NCBI RefSeq assembly: GCF_003814515.1
Contig: NZ_RKQJ01000001.1
Coordinates: forward strand, 372,001-436,000
Source of the DNA: Salinicoccus roseus
GTDB taxonomy: Bacteria > Bacillota > Bacilli > Staphylococcales > Salinicoccaceae
DNA: 64,000 nt
Direction: 5' to 3'
Made by a program: the position numbers and the translations under genes. Below the pieces are notes generated by a model. The model was not told the origin of the DNA and ran no database searches. It was given only the letters and a program-made list of their open reading frames with translations. Shown piece after piece: positions 36,779-45,816 of the stretch; the stretch's first letter is position 1; the number at the start of each line of letters is the position of its first letter.

Positions 36779-36817
36779 GTGTATATATAATATATACACT
36801 ATAAACGGTGGTGTCAA
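36779..36817 (-). promoter_or_regulatory. Promoter and operator of the Pmt-like operon
   Basis: On the minus strand TTGACA (36812-36817) and TATATT (36789-36794) are 17 nt apart, a near-perfect promoter. A 21-bp perfect palindrome at 36779-36799 (arms GTGTATATAT and ATATATACAC around one base) covers the -10 and start site. GGAGGTGA follows for translation. Autorepression by the GntR-type protein is inferred. Confidence 0.85.
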
Positions 36818-36821
36818 TATG

Positions 36822-36851
36822 AAAAAACCAGAATCTATGAGATTCTGGTTC
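36822..36851 (-). terminator. Terminator after zur
   Basis: AACCAGAATCT and AGATTCTGGTT around CAT with a T6 run overlap the zur stop and lie just before the -35 of the next operon. Confidence 0.9.
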
Positions 36852-37263
36852 TTCTGCATACTCCACAGAGGCCGTAGAGTTCAACTTTATGGTTTTTTAT
36901 TTCCACATCATCCAGCTCATTCTGCCATGTTTCGACCGGGCAGTAGCGGATGACTTTCGTGTCGCCGCATTCATCACATATGAAGTGATGGTGGTGGTGC
37001 GTGGTGCAGGCGATCTTGTAGTGCATCTCACCGGACAATGTCGTCTGTTCGAGCACTTCTATATCCTTCAGCGTATACAGGTTGCGGTAGATCGTATCGT
37101 AGCTGATCCCTGGGTAGTCTTTGTTCATCAGCTCCTGTATATCCTTGGCGCTCAGATACCTGTCCTCTTGAAGAAACAGTTCAATCATGCGCATCCGTTT
37201 TTGGGTAATTTTAAGTCTGTTTTCCTTCAGCCTTTCTTTATACTGAATCAATCGGTTCTCCAC
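36835..37263 (-). CDS. zur: Zinc uptake regulator Zur (Fur family)
   Basis: Zur represses zinc uptake genes when zinc is abundant. The 142-residue protein has the HTH (KITQKRMRMIELFL to DTIYRNLYTL), the regulatory-site His cluster CTTHHHHHFICDECGD and the C-terminal CGVC pair completing the structural Cys4 zinc site with CDEC. It starts at GTG 37263 with AGGAGTG upstream and overlaps znuB by 26 nt. It is encoded with the transporter it controls. Confidence 0.95.
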   Translation of the reverse strand: MENRLIQYKERLKENRLKITQKRMRMIELFLQEDRYLSAKDIQELMNKDYPGISYDTIYRNLYTLKDIEVLEQTTLSGEMHYKIACTTHHHHHFICDECGDTKVIRYCPVETWQNELDDVEIKNHKVELYGLCGVCRRTRIS

Positions 37264-38089
37264 GTTTTTTCACTCCTATACGGTCGAGAATTATGGTCGC
37301 CGCCAGAATGGCCAGCGAAACGAGTACAATCGTGCCCCCTGGGGATATATCGAGATGGAAGCTCATGAACAATCCGACGATGACCGCAACTTCGCCGAAA
37401 ATGACACTCGTGAACATCAGCTGGCGGAAGCTTGAAGTGACGCGCATCGCTGAAGCGACAGGCAGTGTCATCAGGGCGCTGACAAGCAGGATGCCGACGA
37501 TCCGCATTGAAGCACTGATGACGAGTGCCACGACGATGATGAACATGAAGTGGATCCACTTGTTGATATTCATGACATTCGCATACTCTTCATCGAATGA
37601 AACAAGGAACATCTCCTTGTACATCAGATAGATGAAGATGAGGACAATCACTCCGATGACGGAGATCAGAATCAGGTCGACGCTGCTCACTGCACTGATG
37701 CTTCCGAAGAGATATCCGAACAGATCCTGGTTGAATCCATCGGCGAGTGAAAGGAACAGTACGCTCAGTGCCACCCCGAAGCTCATGATGATCGGTATGG
37801 CAAGCTCCTGGTAGTGCCTGTAGACTGTACGCAGCCGCTCGATGCCGAGGGCACCCATGACGGAGAAGATGATTCCTGTAATGAGCGGGTTGATGGTCAT
37901 ACCGATCAGCGACGACAGATAAACGCCGAATGTAATGCCGCCCAAGGTGACATGGCTGAGTGCGTCTGCGATCAAAGACAGCCTTCTGATGACGATGAAG
38001 GTACCGATGAGGGGCGCAATCAGCCCGGCAATCAGGCCGCTGACGAAAGAATACCGGATGAACTCATATTCGAGCAGAGCCTCGATCAT
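37238..38089 (-). CDS. znuB: Zinc ABC transporter permease
   Basis: A 283-residue ABC-3 family permease with eight or so hydrophobic helices. Early motif IVIRRLSLIADALSHVTLGG and late SASMRIVGILLVSALMTLP are family hallmarks. ATG 38089 forms an ATGA overlap with znuC. Middle gene of znuC-znuB-zur. No znuA-like binding protein lies here; it must be elsewhere. Confidence 0.94.
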   Translation of the reverse strand: MIEALLEYEFIRYSFVSGLIAGLIAPLIGTFIVIRRLSLIADALSHVTLGGITFGVYLSSLIGMTINPLITGIIFSVMGALGIERLRTVYRHYQELAIPIIMSFGVALSVLFLSLADGFNQDLFGYLFGSISAVSSVDLILISVIGVIVLIFIYLMYKEMFLVSFDEEYANVMNINKWIHFMFIIVVALVISASMRIVGILLVSALMTLPVASAMRVTSSFRQLMFTSVIFGEVAVIVGLFMSFHLDISPGGTIVLVSLAILAATIILDRIGVKKRGEPIDSV

Positions 38090-38868
38090 TCGCAGCACGC
38101 CCTTTCGTGGTCATGTGAGACGAGCTGTAATGGGAAGCCATAGATCTTGGACAGTTCCGCTTCACCCAGGTTCTTGAATTCGTGGTTGGTGCCATGGAAA
38201 TGAAGATGCTCGTTCAGACAGGCGACTTCGTCCGCATGATCGACGACCACCCCTATGTCATGGGTGACGAGAAGAATCGTCACAGATTGTTCCTTGAGCC
38301 TGAACAGGACATCATAGAACTCCTTGACGTGTTTCGCATCGATGCCGACAGTCGGTTCGTCGAGGACGAGGATGCTCGGGTTGTTGATCAATGCCCGCGC
38401 GATGAACACACGCTGCGTCTGTCCGCCTGACAGGAGTGAAATGTTCTTATCCTTCAAGTGGCTGATGTTGAGGAGGTCCAGCACTTCTTCAAGTTTCCGG
38501 TAATCTTCCTTCCTGAAACGCTTGAACAATCCCTTGGCCTTCGTCAGGCCGCTGAGTACGACTTCGCTGACTGTTGCCGGGAAGCCTTTCGAGAAGCTGT
38601 TTGATTTCTGGGAGACATACCCGACTTCCTGCCATGCTTGAAAATTGCGCAGGCTGTTGCCATTGATGTATATTTCACCACTCTGAAGTTTAAGGACCCC
38701 GAGTATCAGTTTGATCAGCGTCGTCTTGCCGGAGCCGTTCGGCCCCACCAGGGCGACGAAATCCCCTTTATGGATGCTGAGGTTGATGTCTTTCAAAGCG
38801 GGTGTTGTTTCCATCTTGTCCCTATAGGTATAGGAGATGTTTTTCAGTTCGAATATCGGATGATCCAT
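38086..38868 (-). CDS. znuC: Zinc ABC transporter ATPase
   Basis: A 260-residue ATPase with Walker A LVGPNGSGKTTLI, signature LLSGGQTQRVF and Walker B ILVLDEPTVGID. A His/Cys-rich tail (HDHERACCE) may bind zinc. ATG 38868 has AAAGGAG 8 nt upstream. First gene of the zinc operon, directly behind two Zur boxes. Confidence 0.94.
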   Translation of the reverse strand: MDHPIFELKNISYTYRDKMETTPALKDINLSIHKGDFVALVGPNGSGKTTLIKLILGVLKLQSGEIYINGNSLRNFQAWQEVGYVSQKSNSFSKGFPATVSEVVLSGLTKAKGLFKRFRKEDYRKLEEVLDLLNISHLKDKNISLLSGGQTQRVFIARALINNPSILVLDEPTVGIDAKHVKEFYDVLFRLKEQSVTILLVTHDIGVVVDHADEVACLNEHLHFHGTNHEFKNLGEAELSKIYGFPLQLVSHDHERACCE

Positions 38869-38901
38869 CTCGCCGACTCCTTTATCATTAATCATTACAA
38901 T

Positions 38902-38947
38902 ATTATAAAGGAATGATTACGATTTGTAAATAGGAATGATTACGAAA
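38902..38947 (-). promoter_or_regulatory. znuC promoter with twin Zur boxes
   Basis: On the minus strand TTTACA (38925-38930) and TATAAT (38902-38907) are 17 nt apart. Two direct copies of TCGTAATCATTCC (38910-38922 and 38933-38945) match the Zur half of AAATCGTAATNATTACGATTT; one fills the spacer, the other lies just upstream of the -35. Confidence 0.88.
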
Positions 38948-38950
38948 TAA

Positions 38951-38980
38951 AACCAGGATGGCAACAGCCATCCTGGTTTA
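38951..38980 (-). terminator. Terminator after nfo
   Basis: AACCAGGATGGC and GCCATCCTGGTT around TGTT, followed by TTATTT, lie between nfo and the znu promoter. Confidence 0.88.
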
Positions 38981-38986
38981 TCCGTA

Positions 38987-39895
38987 CTACTCCTCTATTC
39001 CTTCCATCATCGGATTGATCTCCTCTTTAAGGGAAGGATTGAACTTGCCGTTCCTGATCATTTCAATCTCGTGGGCATAGGGTGCTATCCTGTTCTTCTT
39101 ATCCGGTCCGACGAATGGTGTTTCGAGTATTTTCGGTATGTCCCCGAAATCGGAATGGTTGATGATGTATGAAAGGGCATCGAAACCGATATGGCCGAAA
39201 CCGATGTTTTCGTGGCGGTCCTTGTGGGCGCCCCGTTCATTTTTGGAATCGTTGATGTGGAGGACTTTTATGCGGTCCTTGCCTATGATGCGGTCGAATT
39301 CATCCAGCACCCCGTCGAAGTCATTGACGATGTCGTATCCTGCATCGTGCACGTGGCATGTGTCGAAGCATACGCTCAGCCTTTCATTATTCGTCACACC
39401 ATCGATGATCTGTGCAATCTCTTCAAATGTGCGGCCGACTTCGGAACCTTTGCCCGCCATCGTTTCGAGTGCAATCTGGACATCGTTGTCGTTCGTCAGC
39501 ACTTCATTTAGCCCTTCGACGATCGATCTGATGCCACGCTCTGCTCCAGTACCGACGTGACTGCCGGGGTGAAGGACGATCTGATTGCTGCCGAGGTGCT
39601 CGGTCCGCACGATCTCCTCCTGCAGGAATTCCACACCGTGTTCGAATACACCTTCACGTTCGGAATTGGCGATATTTATGATGTAGGGTGCATGGACGAC
39701 GATTTTGGACATCCCATGATCCGCCATGTGGCGCTTGCCGGCTTCTATGTTCAGGTCTTCTATCTTCTTCCTTCTCGTGTTCTGCGGTGCACCGGTGTAG
39801 ATCATGAATGTATTGGCACCATAATTATGGGCACTGATGCTTGCCGCCTCCAGCATTTTCTTGCCGCTCATTGAAACGTGTGATCCTATAAGCAT
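38987..39895 (-). CDS. nfo: Endonuclease IV (AP endonuclease)
   Basis: Nfo cuts DNA 5' of abasic sites in base excision repair using three zinc ions. The 302-residue protein starts [15 protein letters not shown] and has ligand motifs [63 protein letters not shown] 39895 is chosen because AAGGTG lies 6 nt before it; the GTG at 39904 is too close to the site. Close to the S. aureus protein. Confidence 0.96.
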   Translation of the reverse strand: MLIGSHVSMSGKKMLEAASISAHNYGANTFMIYTGAPQNTRRKKIEDLNIEAGKRHMADHGMSKIVVHAPYIINIANSEREGVFEHGVEFLQEEIVRTEHLGSNQIVLHPGSHVGTGAERGIRSIVEGLNEVLTNDNDVQIALETMAGKGSEVGRTFEEIAQIIDGVTNNERLSVCFDTCHVHDAGYDIVNDFDGVLDEFDRIIGKDRIKVLHINDSKNERGAHKDRHENIGFGHIGFDALSYIINHSDFGDIPKILETPFVGPDKKNRIAPYAHEIEMIRNGKFNPSLKEEINPMMEGIEE

Positions 39896-39916
39896 TTCAT
39901 TCACCTTTCTGATTTA

Positions 39917-41230
39917 CTATCTTTTTTTCTTCCTGCTCTTTGAGTGCTTCATGCGCTCCTGCTGCTTCAGGGTATTGAGTTCGTGCTTCATCTTCTTCCT
40001 GTAGCCCGGCTTCACCTTCTTCGGCTTCTTCACCTTGTGGGAAAGCTGGTTCTCGAGATGGGAATCCTTGCGTTTCCGCTTTGCGCGTTCGGTCCTTGAT
40101 TTTATTTCGACGAGTTCGCCTTTCCTGAGGTCCTCATGGATGAATTTGTATCCTTTGGATTCAAGCGCATTGACGAGGTATTCCTCATCCGGTGTATAGA
40201 GTGTGACGGCCGTACCCGTATAGGCACCCCTGCCCACACGTCCAACGCGGTGTGTAAAGAATTCGATGTCCTTCGGGATGTCATAGTTGATGACATGGGA
40301 GGCACCGTCGATGTCGAGACCCCTTGAAGCCAGATCGCTCGCCACCACCCATACATATTCAAGTTCACGGATTTTCTTGATCTCTTTGGTCCGCTCCCTC
40401 GGCTTCAGGCCGCCGTGGAAGAGGCCGACATTGACGCCGTTGCTGTTGAGGTATTCGAACAGTTCATCGGCACGTTCCTTGGAGTTGGCGAATATCAGGC
40501 CGATGTATGGCGTGATATCCTGTGTCAGCGCAAGCACTTTGGCTGCTTTGTCGTCGCCTTTCACAGGCACCAGGCTGTAGTGGATGGATGCCTTGTTCCT
40601 AGGCTGGTCGATGATGATGATCTCGGTTTCTCCGATATACTTCCTGAGGAAGATCCGGAGCGCTTCCGGTATGGTCGCAGAGAAGACGAGGAACTGAGCC
40701 GAGTCGCTGACTGTGGAAGAGATGCTGTCGATCTGTTCCAGGAAGCCGAGGTCGATCATCAGATCGGCTTCATCGATGACCAACCTTTCGACGGAATGGA
40801 GGTTGAGGCCGCCCTTATCCCTCAAATCTTTGATTCTTGTCGGCGTACCGATTACAATGTGGGGAGACTTGGATGCCTTCTGCACATCCCTTTCGATATC
40901 CGTGCCGCCGATGAAGGCAGCAGCCCTGATTTCAGGGAAGGACTTCAATATTTCAAGCGTCATCTGGTACAGCTGCTTTGCCAGTTCGCGCGTCGGTGCC
41001 GTGATGACAGCCTGTGTATGTGCATCCTCCGTGTTGATTTCATGTATGATGGGGAGGAGGAAGGCGTGTGATTTCCCACTGCCCGTCTCTGATTGTGCCA
41101 CGACGTTCTCCTTCTTCAGGATCTTCGGGATGACACGCTCCTGTACGAGGGTCGGATGGGAAAAATTTATACTTTCGATTGCATTCAGCATCTGTTCGCT
41201 GAACCTGAATCTTTTGAATGCATTACTCAT
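39917..41230 (-). CDS. cshB: DEAD-box RNA helicase CshB
   Basis: A 437-residue ATP-dependent RNA helicase. Motifs in order: AQSETGSGKS (I), PTRELAKQ (Ia), DEADLM (II, DEAD), SATIP (III), FANSKERADEL (IV), DLASRGLDID (V) and HRVGRVGRG (VI). The C-terminal 70 residues are very basic, ending KHSKSRKKKR, for RNA binding. Sits 21 nt upstream of nfo, as in staphylococci. Likely roles are cold growth and RNA turnover. Confidence 0.95.
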   Translation of the reverse strand: MSNAFKRFRFSEQMLNAIESINFSHPTLVQERVIPKILKKENVVAQSETGSGKSHAFLLPIIHEINTEDAHTQAVITAPTRELAKQLYQMTLEILKSFPEIRAAAFIGGTDIERDVQKASKSPHIVIGTPTRIKDLRDKGGLNLHSVERLVIDEADLMIDLGFLEQIDSISSTVSDSAQFLVFSATIPEALRIFLRKYIGETEIIIIDQPRNKASIHYSLVPVKGDDKAAKVLALTQDITPYIGLIFANSKERADELFEYLNSNGVNVGLFHGGLKPRERTKEIKKIRELEYVWVVASDLASRGLDIDGASHVINYDIPKDIEFFTHRVGRVGRGAYTGTAVTLYTPDEEYLVNALESKGYKFIHEDLRKGELVEIKSRTERAKRKRKDSHLENQLSHKVKKPKKVKPGYRKKMKHELNTLKQQERMKHSKSRKKKR

Positions 41231-41372
41231 TGTTTCACCTGTTTTCTTTATTGGAACTCAGGTTACATTATAACCGAAATGAAGGTGTTAGGCCACACAT
41301 CATTCATACTACATGATGATTTAAAAACGTGCGGCTTTTGGTTATAATGACATTAAGGGAGGAATATACTTC

Positions 41373-42335
41373 ATGGATATTATTAAGATAAGCCCACGCG
41401 GGTATTGTTACGGTGTCGTAGATGCGATGGTGATCGCGCGGAATGCATCTATGGACAAGACACTGCCCCGCCCAATATACATTCTCGGCATGATCGTCCA
41501 CAACAAGCATGTGACGGATGCGTTTGAAGAGGACGGCATCGTCACGCTCGATGGTGCCAACAGGCTTGAAATACTGGAAGGAATCAATGAGGGCACGGTG
41601 ATCTTCACTGCCCACGGCGTTTCTCCACAGGTCAAACAGCGGGCCAAGGAAAAGGGGCTGACATGCATCGATGCTACATGCCCGGACGTCGAGGTGACCC
41701 ACCAGCTCATACGTGAGCGGACTCGGGAAGGATACGATGTCGTCTATATCGGCAAGAAGGGCCACCCGGAACCGGAAGGCGCCGTCGGTGTGTCACCGGA
41801 TCACGTCCATCTCGTCGAAACGCTCGACGAGGTCAAGGCGCTGCCTGAGGAACTGGCCCATAAGAAGCTCATCGTCACCAACCAGACGACGATGAGCCAA
41901 TGGGATGTCGGCCATCTCATGGATCAGCTGAAGGAACAGTACCCGCACATCGAGGTCCATAAGGAAATATGCCTGGCAACGCAAGTGCGCCAGGAGGCGG
42001 TCGCCGAACAGGCACAGGAAGCAGATCTTCTGATTGTTGTAGGAGACCCGAAAAGCAACAACTCCAACCGTCTGGCACAGGTCTCGAAAGAGATCGCGCA
42101 TACAAATGCCTACCGTATCAGTTCCCTGAGCGAATTGAAGACGGAATGGCTCGAGGATATAGATAGTGTGGCTGTAACAGCCGGTGCTTCCACACCAACC
42201 CCGATCGTCAAGGAAGTCATCGACTACATCAAGGAGTATGACAGGGAAAACCGTTCTGAACCGCGCTCTACAGTACCAAAGAACAAAATACTGCCAAAGA
42301 TCAAGAAGGCGAAGCCTGTAAAGATCATGGATTAG
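41373..42335 (+). CDS. ispH: 4-hydroxy-3-methylbut-2-enyl diphosphate reductase
   Basis: IspH reduces HMBPP to IPP and DMAPP. The 320-residue protein has three cluster cysteines: Cys12 in SPRGYCYGV, Cys in DATCPDVE and Cys in [10 protein letters not shown]. Substrate motifs TAHGVSP and [13 protein letters not shown] are present. A basic tail follows. GGGAGGA precedes the ATG and TATAAT lies at 41342-41347. Complements ispG at 31.4 kb. The neighbourhood (cshB, nif3, trmK) is conserved. Confidence 0.96.
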   Translation: MDIIKISPRGYCYGVVDAMVIARNASMDKTLPRPIYILGMIVHNKHVTDAFEEDGIVTLDGANRLEILEGINEGTVIFTAHGVSPQVKQRAKEKGLTCIDATCPDVEVTHQLIRERTREGYDVVYIGKKGHPEPEGAVGVSPDHVHLVETLDEVKALPEELAHKKLIVTNQTTMSQWDVGHLMDQLKEQYPHIEVHKEICLATQVRQEAVAEQAQEADLLIVVGDPKSNNSNRLAQVSKEIAHTNAYRISSLSELKTEWLEDIDSVAVTAGASTPTPIVKEVIDYIKEYDRENRSEPRSTVPKNKILPKIKKAKPVKIMD

Positions 42336-42336
42336 A

Positions 42337-42371
42337 AAAAAACCATCGAAGCACAATGCTTCGATGGTTTT
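42337..42371. terminator. Bidirectional terminator
   Basis: AAACCATCGAAGC and GCTTCGATGGTTT with A and T runs on either side separate convergent ispH and the Nif3-like gene. Confidence 0.92.
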
Positions 42372-43445
42372 TTATTCGAAAGGATTGGTGGTGAAGCTGG
42401 TCGCATGTACAGGCAGTTCGATGCGATCCTCCACCAGAAGTTTCAGACCTTCCGCCATGAACACTTCCATATAGTGGCCGACATCGATGATGTTCCGGCC
42501 GGCAAGTTTAGCATCATAGGCTTCATGGTATTTTACATCTCCCGTGACGAGCACATCGACACCTTGCGAGAAGGCTTCATTGATGTAGCTCATGCCGGAG
42601 CCGCCGATGATGCCGACTTTATTCATCCTGCCTGTGTTGGCGTTGACGACATTGACGATGTCGTGTCCTGTTTTTTCCCTGATGAGGTCGACGAGCGCTT
42701 CGAGCGTATCATCATAATCGAACCTGACGCCGAGCCCCTTGTCGCTCGGCTTCTTCAGGGTGAGCACATCGTAGGCGGGCTCCTCATATGGATGGGCTTC
42801 GATGAGCGCGTCGATCACCTGCTGTTCGTGCGCAGCTTCGAATATCGCTTCCACGATATACTCATCCACATGCTCCAGTTCCCCCTGCGTACCGATATGA
42901 GGATCCGCTTCGTCATTCGGTCTGAACTGTCCTTTCACCGGATATTCGAAGAAGCATTCGGAATAGTCGCCCTGGTTGCCTACCCCTGCAGCCGAAAGAT
43001 CCTGCTTCAGCTGTTCCACATCTTCCTTTGGTATATTGATTCTGAGCTTCTTATAGAAGTATTCATGCTTGATGAGAATTTCCGTCTGATCATATCCAAG
43101 CACTTCTGCAATCATATGGCTGACGCCATGCGGCTGGTGATCCAAGTTCGTATGCATGGCGATAAGGTTGATGTCGTTCCTGATCAGTTTACGTACGATG
43201 CTGCCCACACCGGACTCCGTAATGCTTGAAACCTTCGGGAAAATCAGCGGGTGGTGGGCAATGATGACATTTGCACCCTTCTCAACCGCTTCCTCCACTG
43301 TACCGTGCGCGCAGTCAAGGGTCGTCAGAATGCCTGTGGCCTCATCATCCAAATCCCCGACCAGCAGCCCGGTATTGTCCCATTCTTCACTATCCTTGAA
43401 GGGGGCGATGTCATCAAGGATTCCCATCAGTTCTCTAATCTTCAC
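42372..43445 (-). CDS. yqfO: Nif3-like dinuclear metal centre protein (YqfO)
   Basis: A 357-residue protein of the Nif3/GTP cyclohydrolase I type 2 family. EEWDNTGLLVGD, the metal motif IIAHHPLIF, AMHTNLDH and the late VGIIGGSGMSYINEA with DVGHYMEVF are visible. A middle insert (PII-like domain, residues about 130-230) is typical of Firmicutes YqfO. Forms hexamers in known structures; true substrate unresolved. Its ATG overlaps the trmK stop (ATGA). Confidence 0.93.
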   Translation of the reverse strand: MKIRELMGILDDIAPFKDSEEWDNTGLLVGDLDDEATGILTTLDCAHGTVEEAVEKGANVIIAHHPLIFPKVSSITESGVGSIVRKLIRNDINLIAMHTNLDHQPHGVSHMIAEVLGYDQTEILIKHEYFYKKLRINIPKEDVEQLKQDLSAAGVGNQGDYSECFFEYPVKGQFRPNDEADPHIGTQGELEHVDEYIVEAIFEAAHEQQVIDALIEAHPYEEPAYDVLTLKKPSDKGLGVRFDYDDTLEALVDLIREKTGHDIVNVVNANTGRMNKVGIIGGSGMSYINEAFSQGVDVLVTGDVKYHEAYDAKLAGRNIIDVGHYMEVFMAEGLKLLVEDRIELPVHATSFTTNPFE

Positions 43446-44116
43446 TGTTCGAGCACCTCTTTCAATGCATTTATCGTATCAGCAACTTCATCAATTTTTT
43501 CAGTGTTTGATGAGTTCTGCTTCAAATTTCCATAAATGTTCCGTTGGTGCTCCAGTTCCCTTTCGAGCTTTTCGATAAACGCCTGTTCCCTCTTTTCAAG
43601 GAGGATCGGACCAAAGATCAGCTGCTTTTCATCATAGTTAGATGAACCTGGTTCAGCGACGATGATTTCATAGAAATGCCGTCCAATCCTGATCACCGTT
43701 TCATCGATAATGCGGTAGCTGGATGATGCAAGCACTTTCCGTATCGGGTAGGTGTACGTATTGGCCTGAAGCACCAGCCGGGGCTGGCCGCCGAGGTTAT
43801 GGAGGCCGCCTTCAAGTATTTCGGCGATGAGCGGGCCGCCCATGCCGCAGATGGTGACCGTGTCCACTTCATCATCAGGTGAGGCGACTTCCAGTCCTGA
43901 GCCGAAACGCGCCTCGATGAGATCCTCCATGCCTTCCCTCCTGATATTGTTCACAGTCGAATCGAATGGCCCATTCACCACCTCACCGCATATCGCCTGG
44001 CTGACGGCCCCATTCCTGATCGCCTCTATCGGAAGATACGCATGATCGGAACCGATGTCGAGAAGTTTTTCGCCGACGATGAATTCTGAGACTTTCTGTA
44101 ATCTTGCATCTAGCAT
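43442..44116 (-). CDS. trmK: tRNA (adenine(22)-N1)-methyltransferase
   Basis: TrmK puts m1A at tRNA position 22. The 224-residue protein starts MLDARLQKVSEF and has the SAM-binding LLDIGSDHAYLP, ICGMGGPLIAEIL and a C-terminal coiled-coil region. ATG 44116 has GGAGG 7 nt upstream; the longer frame to 44155 runs into the cccA terminator. Normal staphylococcal length. Confidence 0.93.
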   Translation of the reverse strand: MLDARLQKVSEFIVGEKLLDIGSDHAYLPIEAIRNGAVSQAICGEVVNGPFDSTVNNIRREGMEDLIEARFGSGLEVASPDDEVDTVTICGMGGPLIAEILEGGLHNLGGQPRLVLQANTYTYPIRKVLASSSYRIIDETVIRIGRHFYEIIVAEPGSSNYDEKQLIFGPILLEKREQAFIEKLERELEHQRNIYGNLKQNSSNTEKIDEVADTINALKEVLEQ

Positions 44117-44146
44117 TTCATTTCCTCCATCTGATATAAATAAAGA

Positions 44147-44172
44147 CTTCCACACATCGTGTGGAAGTCCAT
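44147..44172 (-). terminator. Terminator after the cytochrome c gene
   Basis: GACTTCCACAC and GTGTGGAAGTC around GAT, followed by TTTATTT on the minus strand. Confidence 0.88.
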
Positions 44173-44181
44173 AATCAAAAG

Positions 44182-44562
44182 TTATTGTTCTGAGAAGAAC
44201 TGATACAGTGTAGACAGGTCTTCATCTGCGATCTGATCCTGACTGAATGCAGGCATGGATCCGCGACCTTCCCTTACTGTAGTAGTGAAGTCTTCTTCAG
44301 CAAGGCTGGTGCCCGCCAGTGCAGGTCCCATACCGCCTGAGAAGTCCTGTCCATGACAGGATGCACAGTTGTCACGTGCAAAACCTTCAGCGTCAAAGTC
44401 TCCTGATGAAGCCTCTTCGCCTCCGCCTTCTCCACCTTCTTCGCTGGCAGTCTCTTCTCCGCCGCCTTCTTCTTCATTGGCGCCTTGAGAAGAAAGCAGG
44501 AATACAAGCCCGATGCCTAGGAAGATGATAAGTATAAAAGGCACAATCGGATTACGATTCAT
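44182..44562 (-). CDS. cccA: Membrane-anchored c-type cytochrome (CccA-like)
   Basis: A 126-residue protein with one N-terminal membrane helix (residues 8-24), an unusually acidic, glycine-rich linker (about 27-53) and a small cytochrome c domain with the haem motif CASCH near residue 66 and a distal Met in GSMPAF. It should carry electrons outside the membrane to a terminal oxidase. The gene lies between trmK and sigA as in Bacillus. The acidic linker fits a salt-adapted exoprotein. Confidence 0.92.
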   Translation of the reverse strand: MNRNPIVPFILIIFLGIGLVFLLSSQGANEEEGGGEETASEEGGEGGGEEASSGDFDAEGFARDNCASCHGQDFSGGMGPALAGTSLAEEDFTTTVREGRGSMPAFSQDQIADEDLSTLYQFFSEQ

Positions 44563-44608
44563 AAAACAACCTCCCTAATCTCTTTGCAGAAACATATTCA
44601 CATTTATA

Positions 44609-44636
44609 ATTGTATATTAAATATGAATAAAGTCAA
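44609..44636 (-). promoter_or_regulatory. Promoter of cccA
   Basis: On the minus strand TTGACT (44631-44636) and TACAAT (44609-44614) are 16 nt apart, about 47 nt before the ATG. Confidence 0.7.
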
Positions 44637-44678
44637 AAGATTTTTCAGATAAAAATTTACACTGGGCAGGCTGCCTCA

Positions 44679-45788
44679 TCAATCCATGAAGTCTTTGAGG
44701 CGCTTGCTTCTGCTTGGATGCCTCAGCTTCCTGAGGGCTTTGGCTTCAATCTGCCTGATGCGCTCACGGGTCACACCAAAAACTTTGCCCACTTCCTCCA
44801 GCGTCCTTGTCCTGCCGTCATCCAGGCCGAAACGGAGTCTGAGTACATTTTCTTCCCTGTCTGTGAGGGTATCGAGTACATCCTCGAGCTGTTCCTTCAG
44901 AAGTTCATAGGCAGCATGATCGGATGGGCTCTGCGCTTCCTGGTCTTCGATGAAGTCCCCAAGGTGGCTGTCGTCCTCTTCCCCGATCGGTGTTTCAAGG
45001 GAGACGGGCTCCTGTGCAATCTTGAGGATTTCCCTGACCTTCTCAGCAGGCAGATCCATTTCCTCCCCGATTTCTTCCGGTGTCGGTTCGCGACCCAGAT
45101 CCTGGAGCAGCTGACGCTGGACACGGATCAGCTTGTTGATCGTTTCCACCATGTGGACTGGGATACGGATGGTCCGCGCCTGGTCGGCGATGGCACGTGT
45201 GATGGCCTGTCTGATCCACCATGTAGCATAGGTGGAGAACTTGAAGCCTTTGGAGAAGTCGAACTTTTCGACGGCTTTGATCAGGCCCATGTTCCCTTCC
45301 TGGATCAGGTCGAGGAAGAGCATGCCGCGTCCGACATACCTTTTGGCGATGCTGACGACGAGGCGGAGGTTGGCCTCAGCCAGGCGGCTTTTTGCGACCT
45401 CATCACCCTGCTCGATCTTCTTGGCGAGCTCTATCTCTTCCTGGGCACTGAGCAGGTCCACCCGGCCGATTTCCTTGAGGTACATCCTTACCGGGTCGTT
45501 TATCTTCACTCCAGGTGGTGCGCTCATATCATGAAGATTGAGTTTTTCATCGGAGTCTGTGGTATCCTTTTCATTTATGAGCTGGATGTCATTCTCATTT
45601 ATTTCATCGAAAAATTCATCCATGGCATCTGCGTCGAGTTCGAAGCTGGACAGTTTATCAGCAATCTCTTCATGAGACAGATGACCCTGTGTCTTCCCCT
45701 TCTCCACCAGATGATTTTTGACTTGCTCTACAGATGTGAACAGTTCGACATCTTTCAGTTCGGTCGTCTTTACGTTTTTGTCTGCCAT
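44679..45788 (-). CDS. sigA: RNA polymerase primary sigma factor SigA
   Basis: The 369-residue housekeeping sigma factor. Region 1.2 ([11 protein letters not shown]), region 2 ([19 protein letters not shown] and [13 protein letters not shown] for -10 recognition), region 3 ([13 protein letters not shown]) and region 4 HTH ([30 protein letters not shown]) are all intact. An acidic N-terminal region 1.1 precedes them. It follows dnaG by 28 nt, the conserved macromolecular synthesis operon. Confidence 0.98.
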   Translation of the reverse strand: MADKNVKTTELKDVELFTSVEQVKNHLVEKGKTQGHLSHEEIADKLSSFELDADAMDEFFDEINENDIQLINEKDTTDSDEKLNLHDMSAPPGVKINDPVRMYLKEIGRVDLLSAQEEIELAKKIEQGDEVAKSRLAEANLRLVVSIAKRYVGRGMLFLDLIQEGNMGLIKAVEKFDFSKGFKFSTYATWWIRQAITRAIADQARTIRIPVHMVETINKLIRVQRQLLQDLGREPTPEEIGEEMDLPAEKVREILKIAQEPVSLETPIGEEDDSHLGDFIEDQEAQSPSDHAAYELLKEQLEDVLDTLTDREENVLRLRFGLDDGRTRTLEEVGKVFGVTRERIRQIEAKALRKLRHPSRSKRLKDFMD

Positions 45789-45816
45789 TTAAAGCCCTCC
45801 TATTCAGACTTCACAC

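Noticed and set aside
44680-44700. Terminator right after sigA
   Set aside because: The GGCAG/CTGCC inverted repeat is too short and has almost no loop; the later T-rich stretch is not adjacent.
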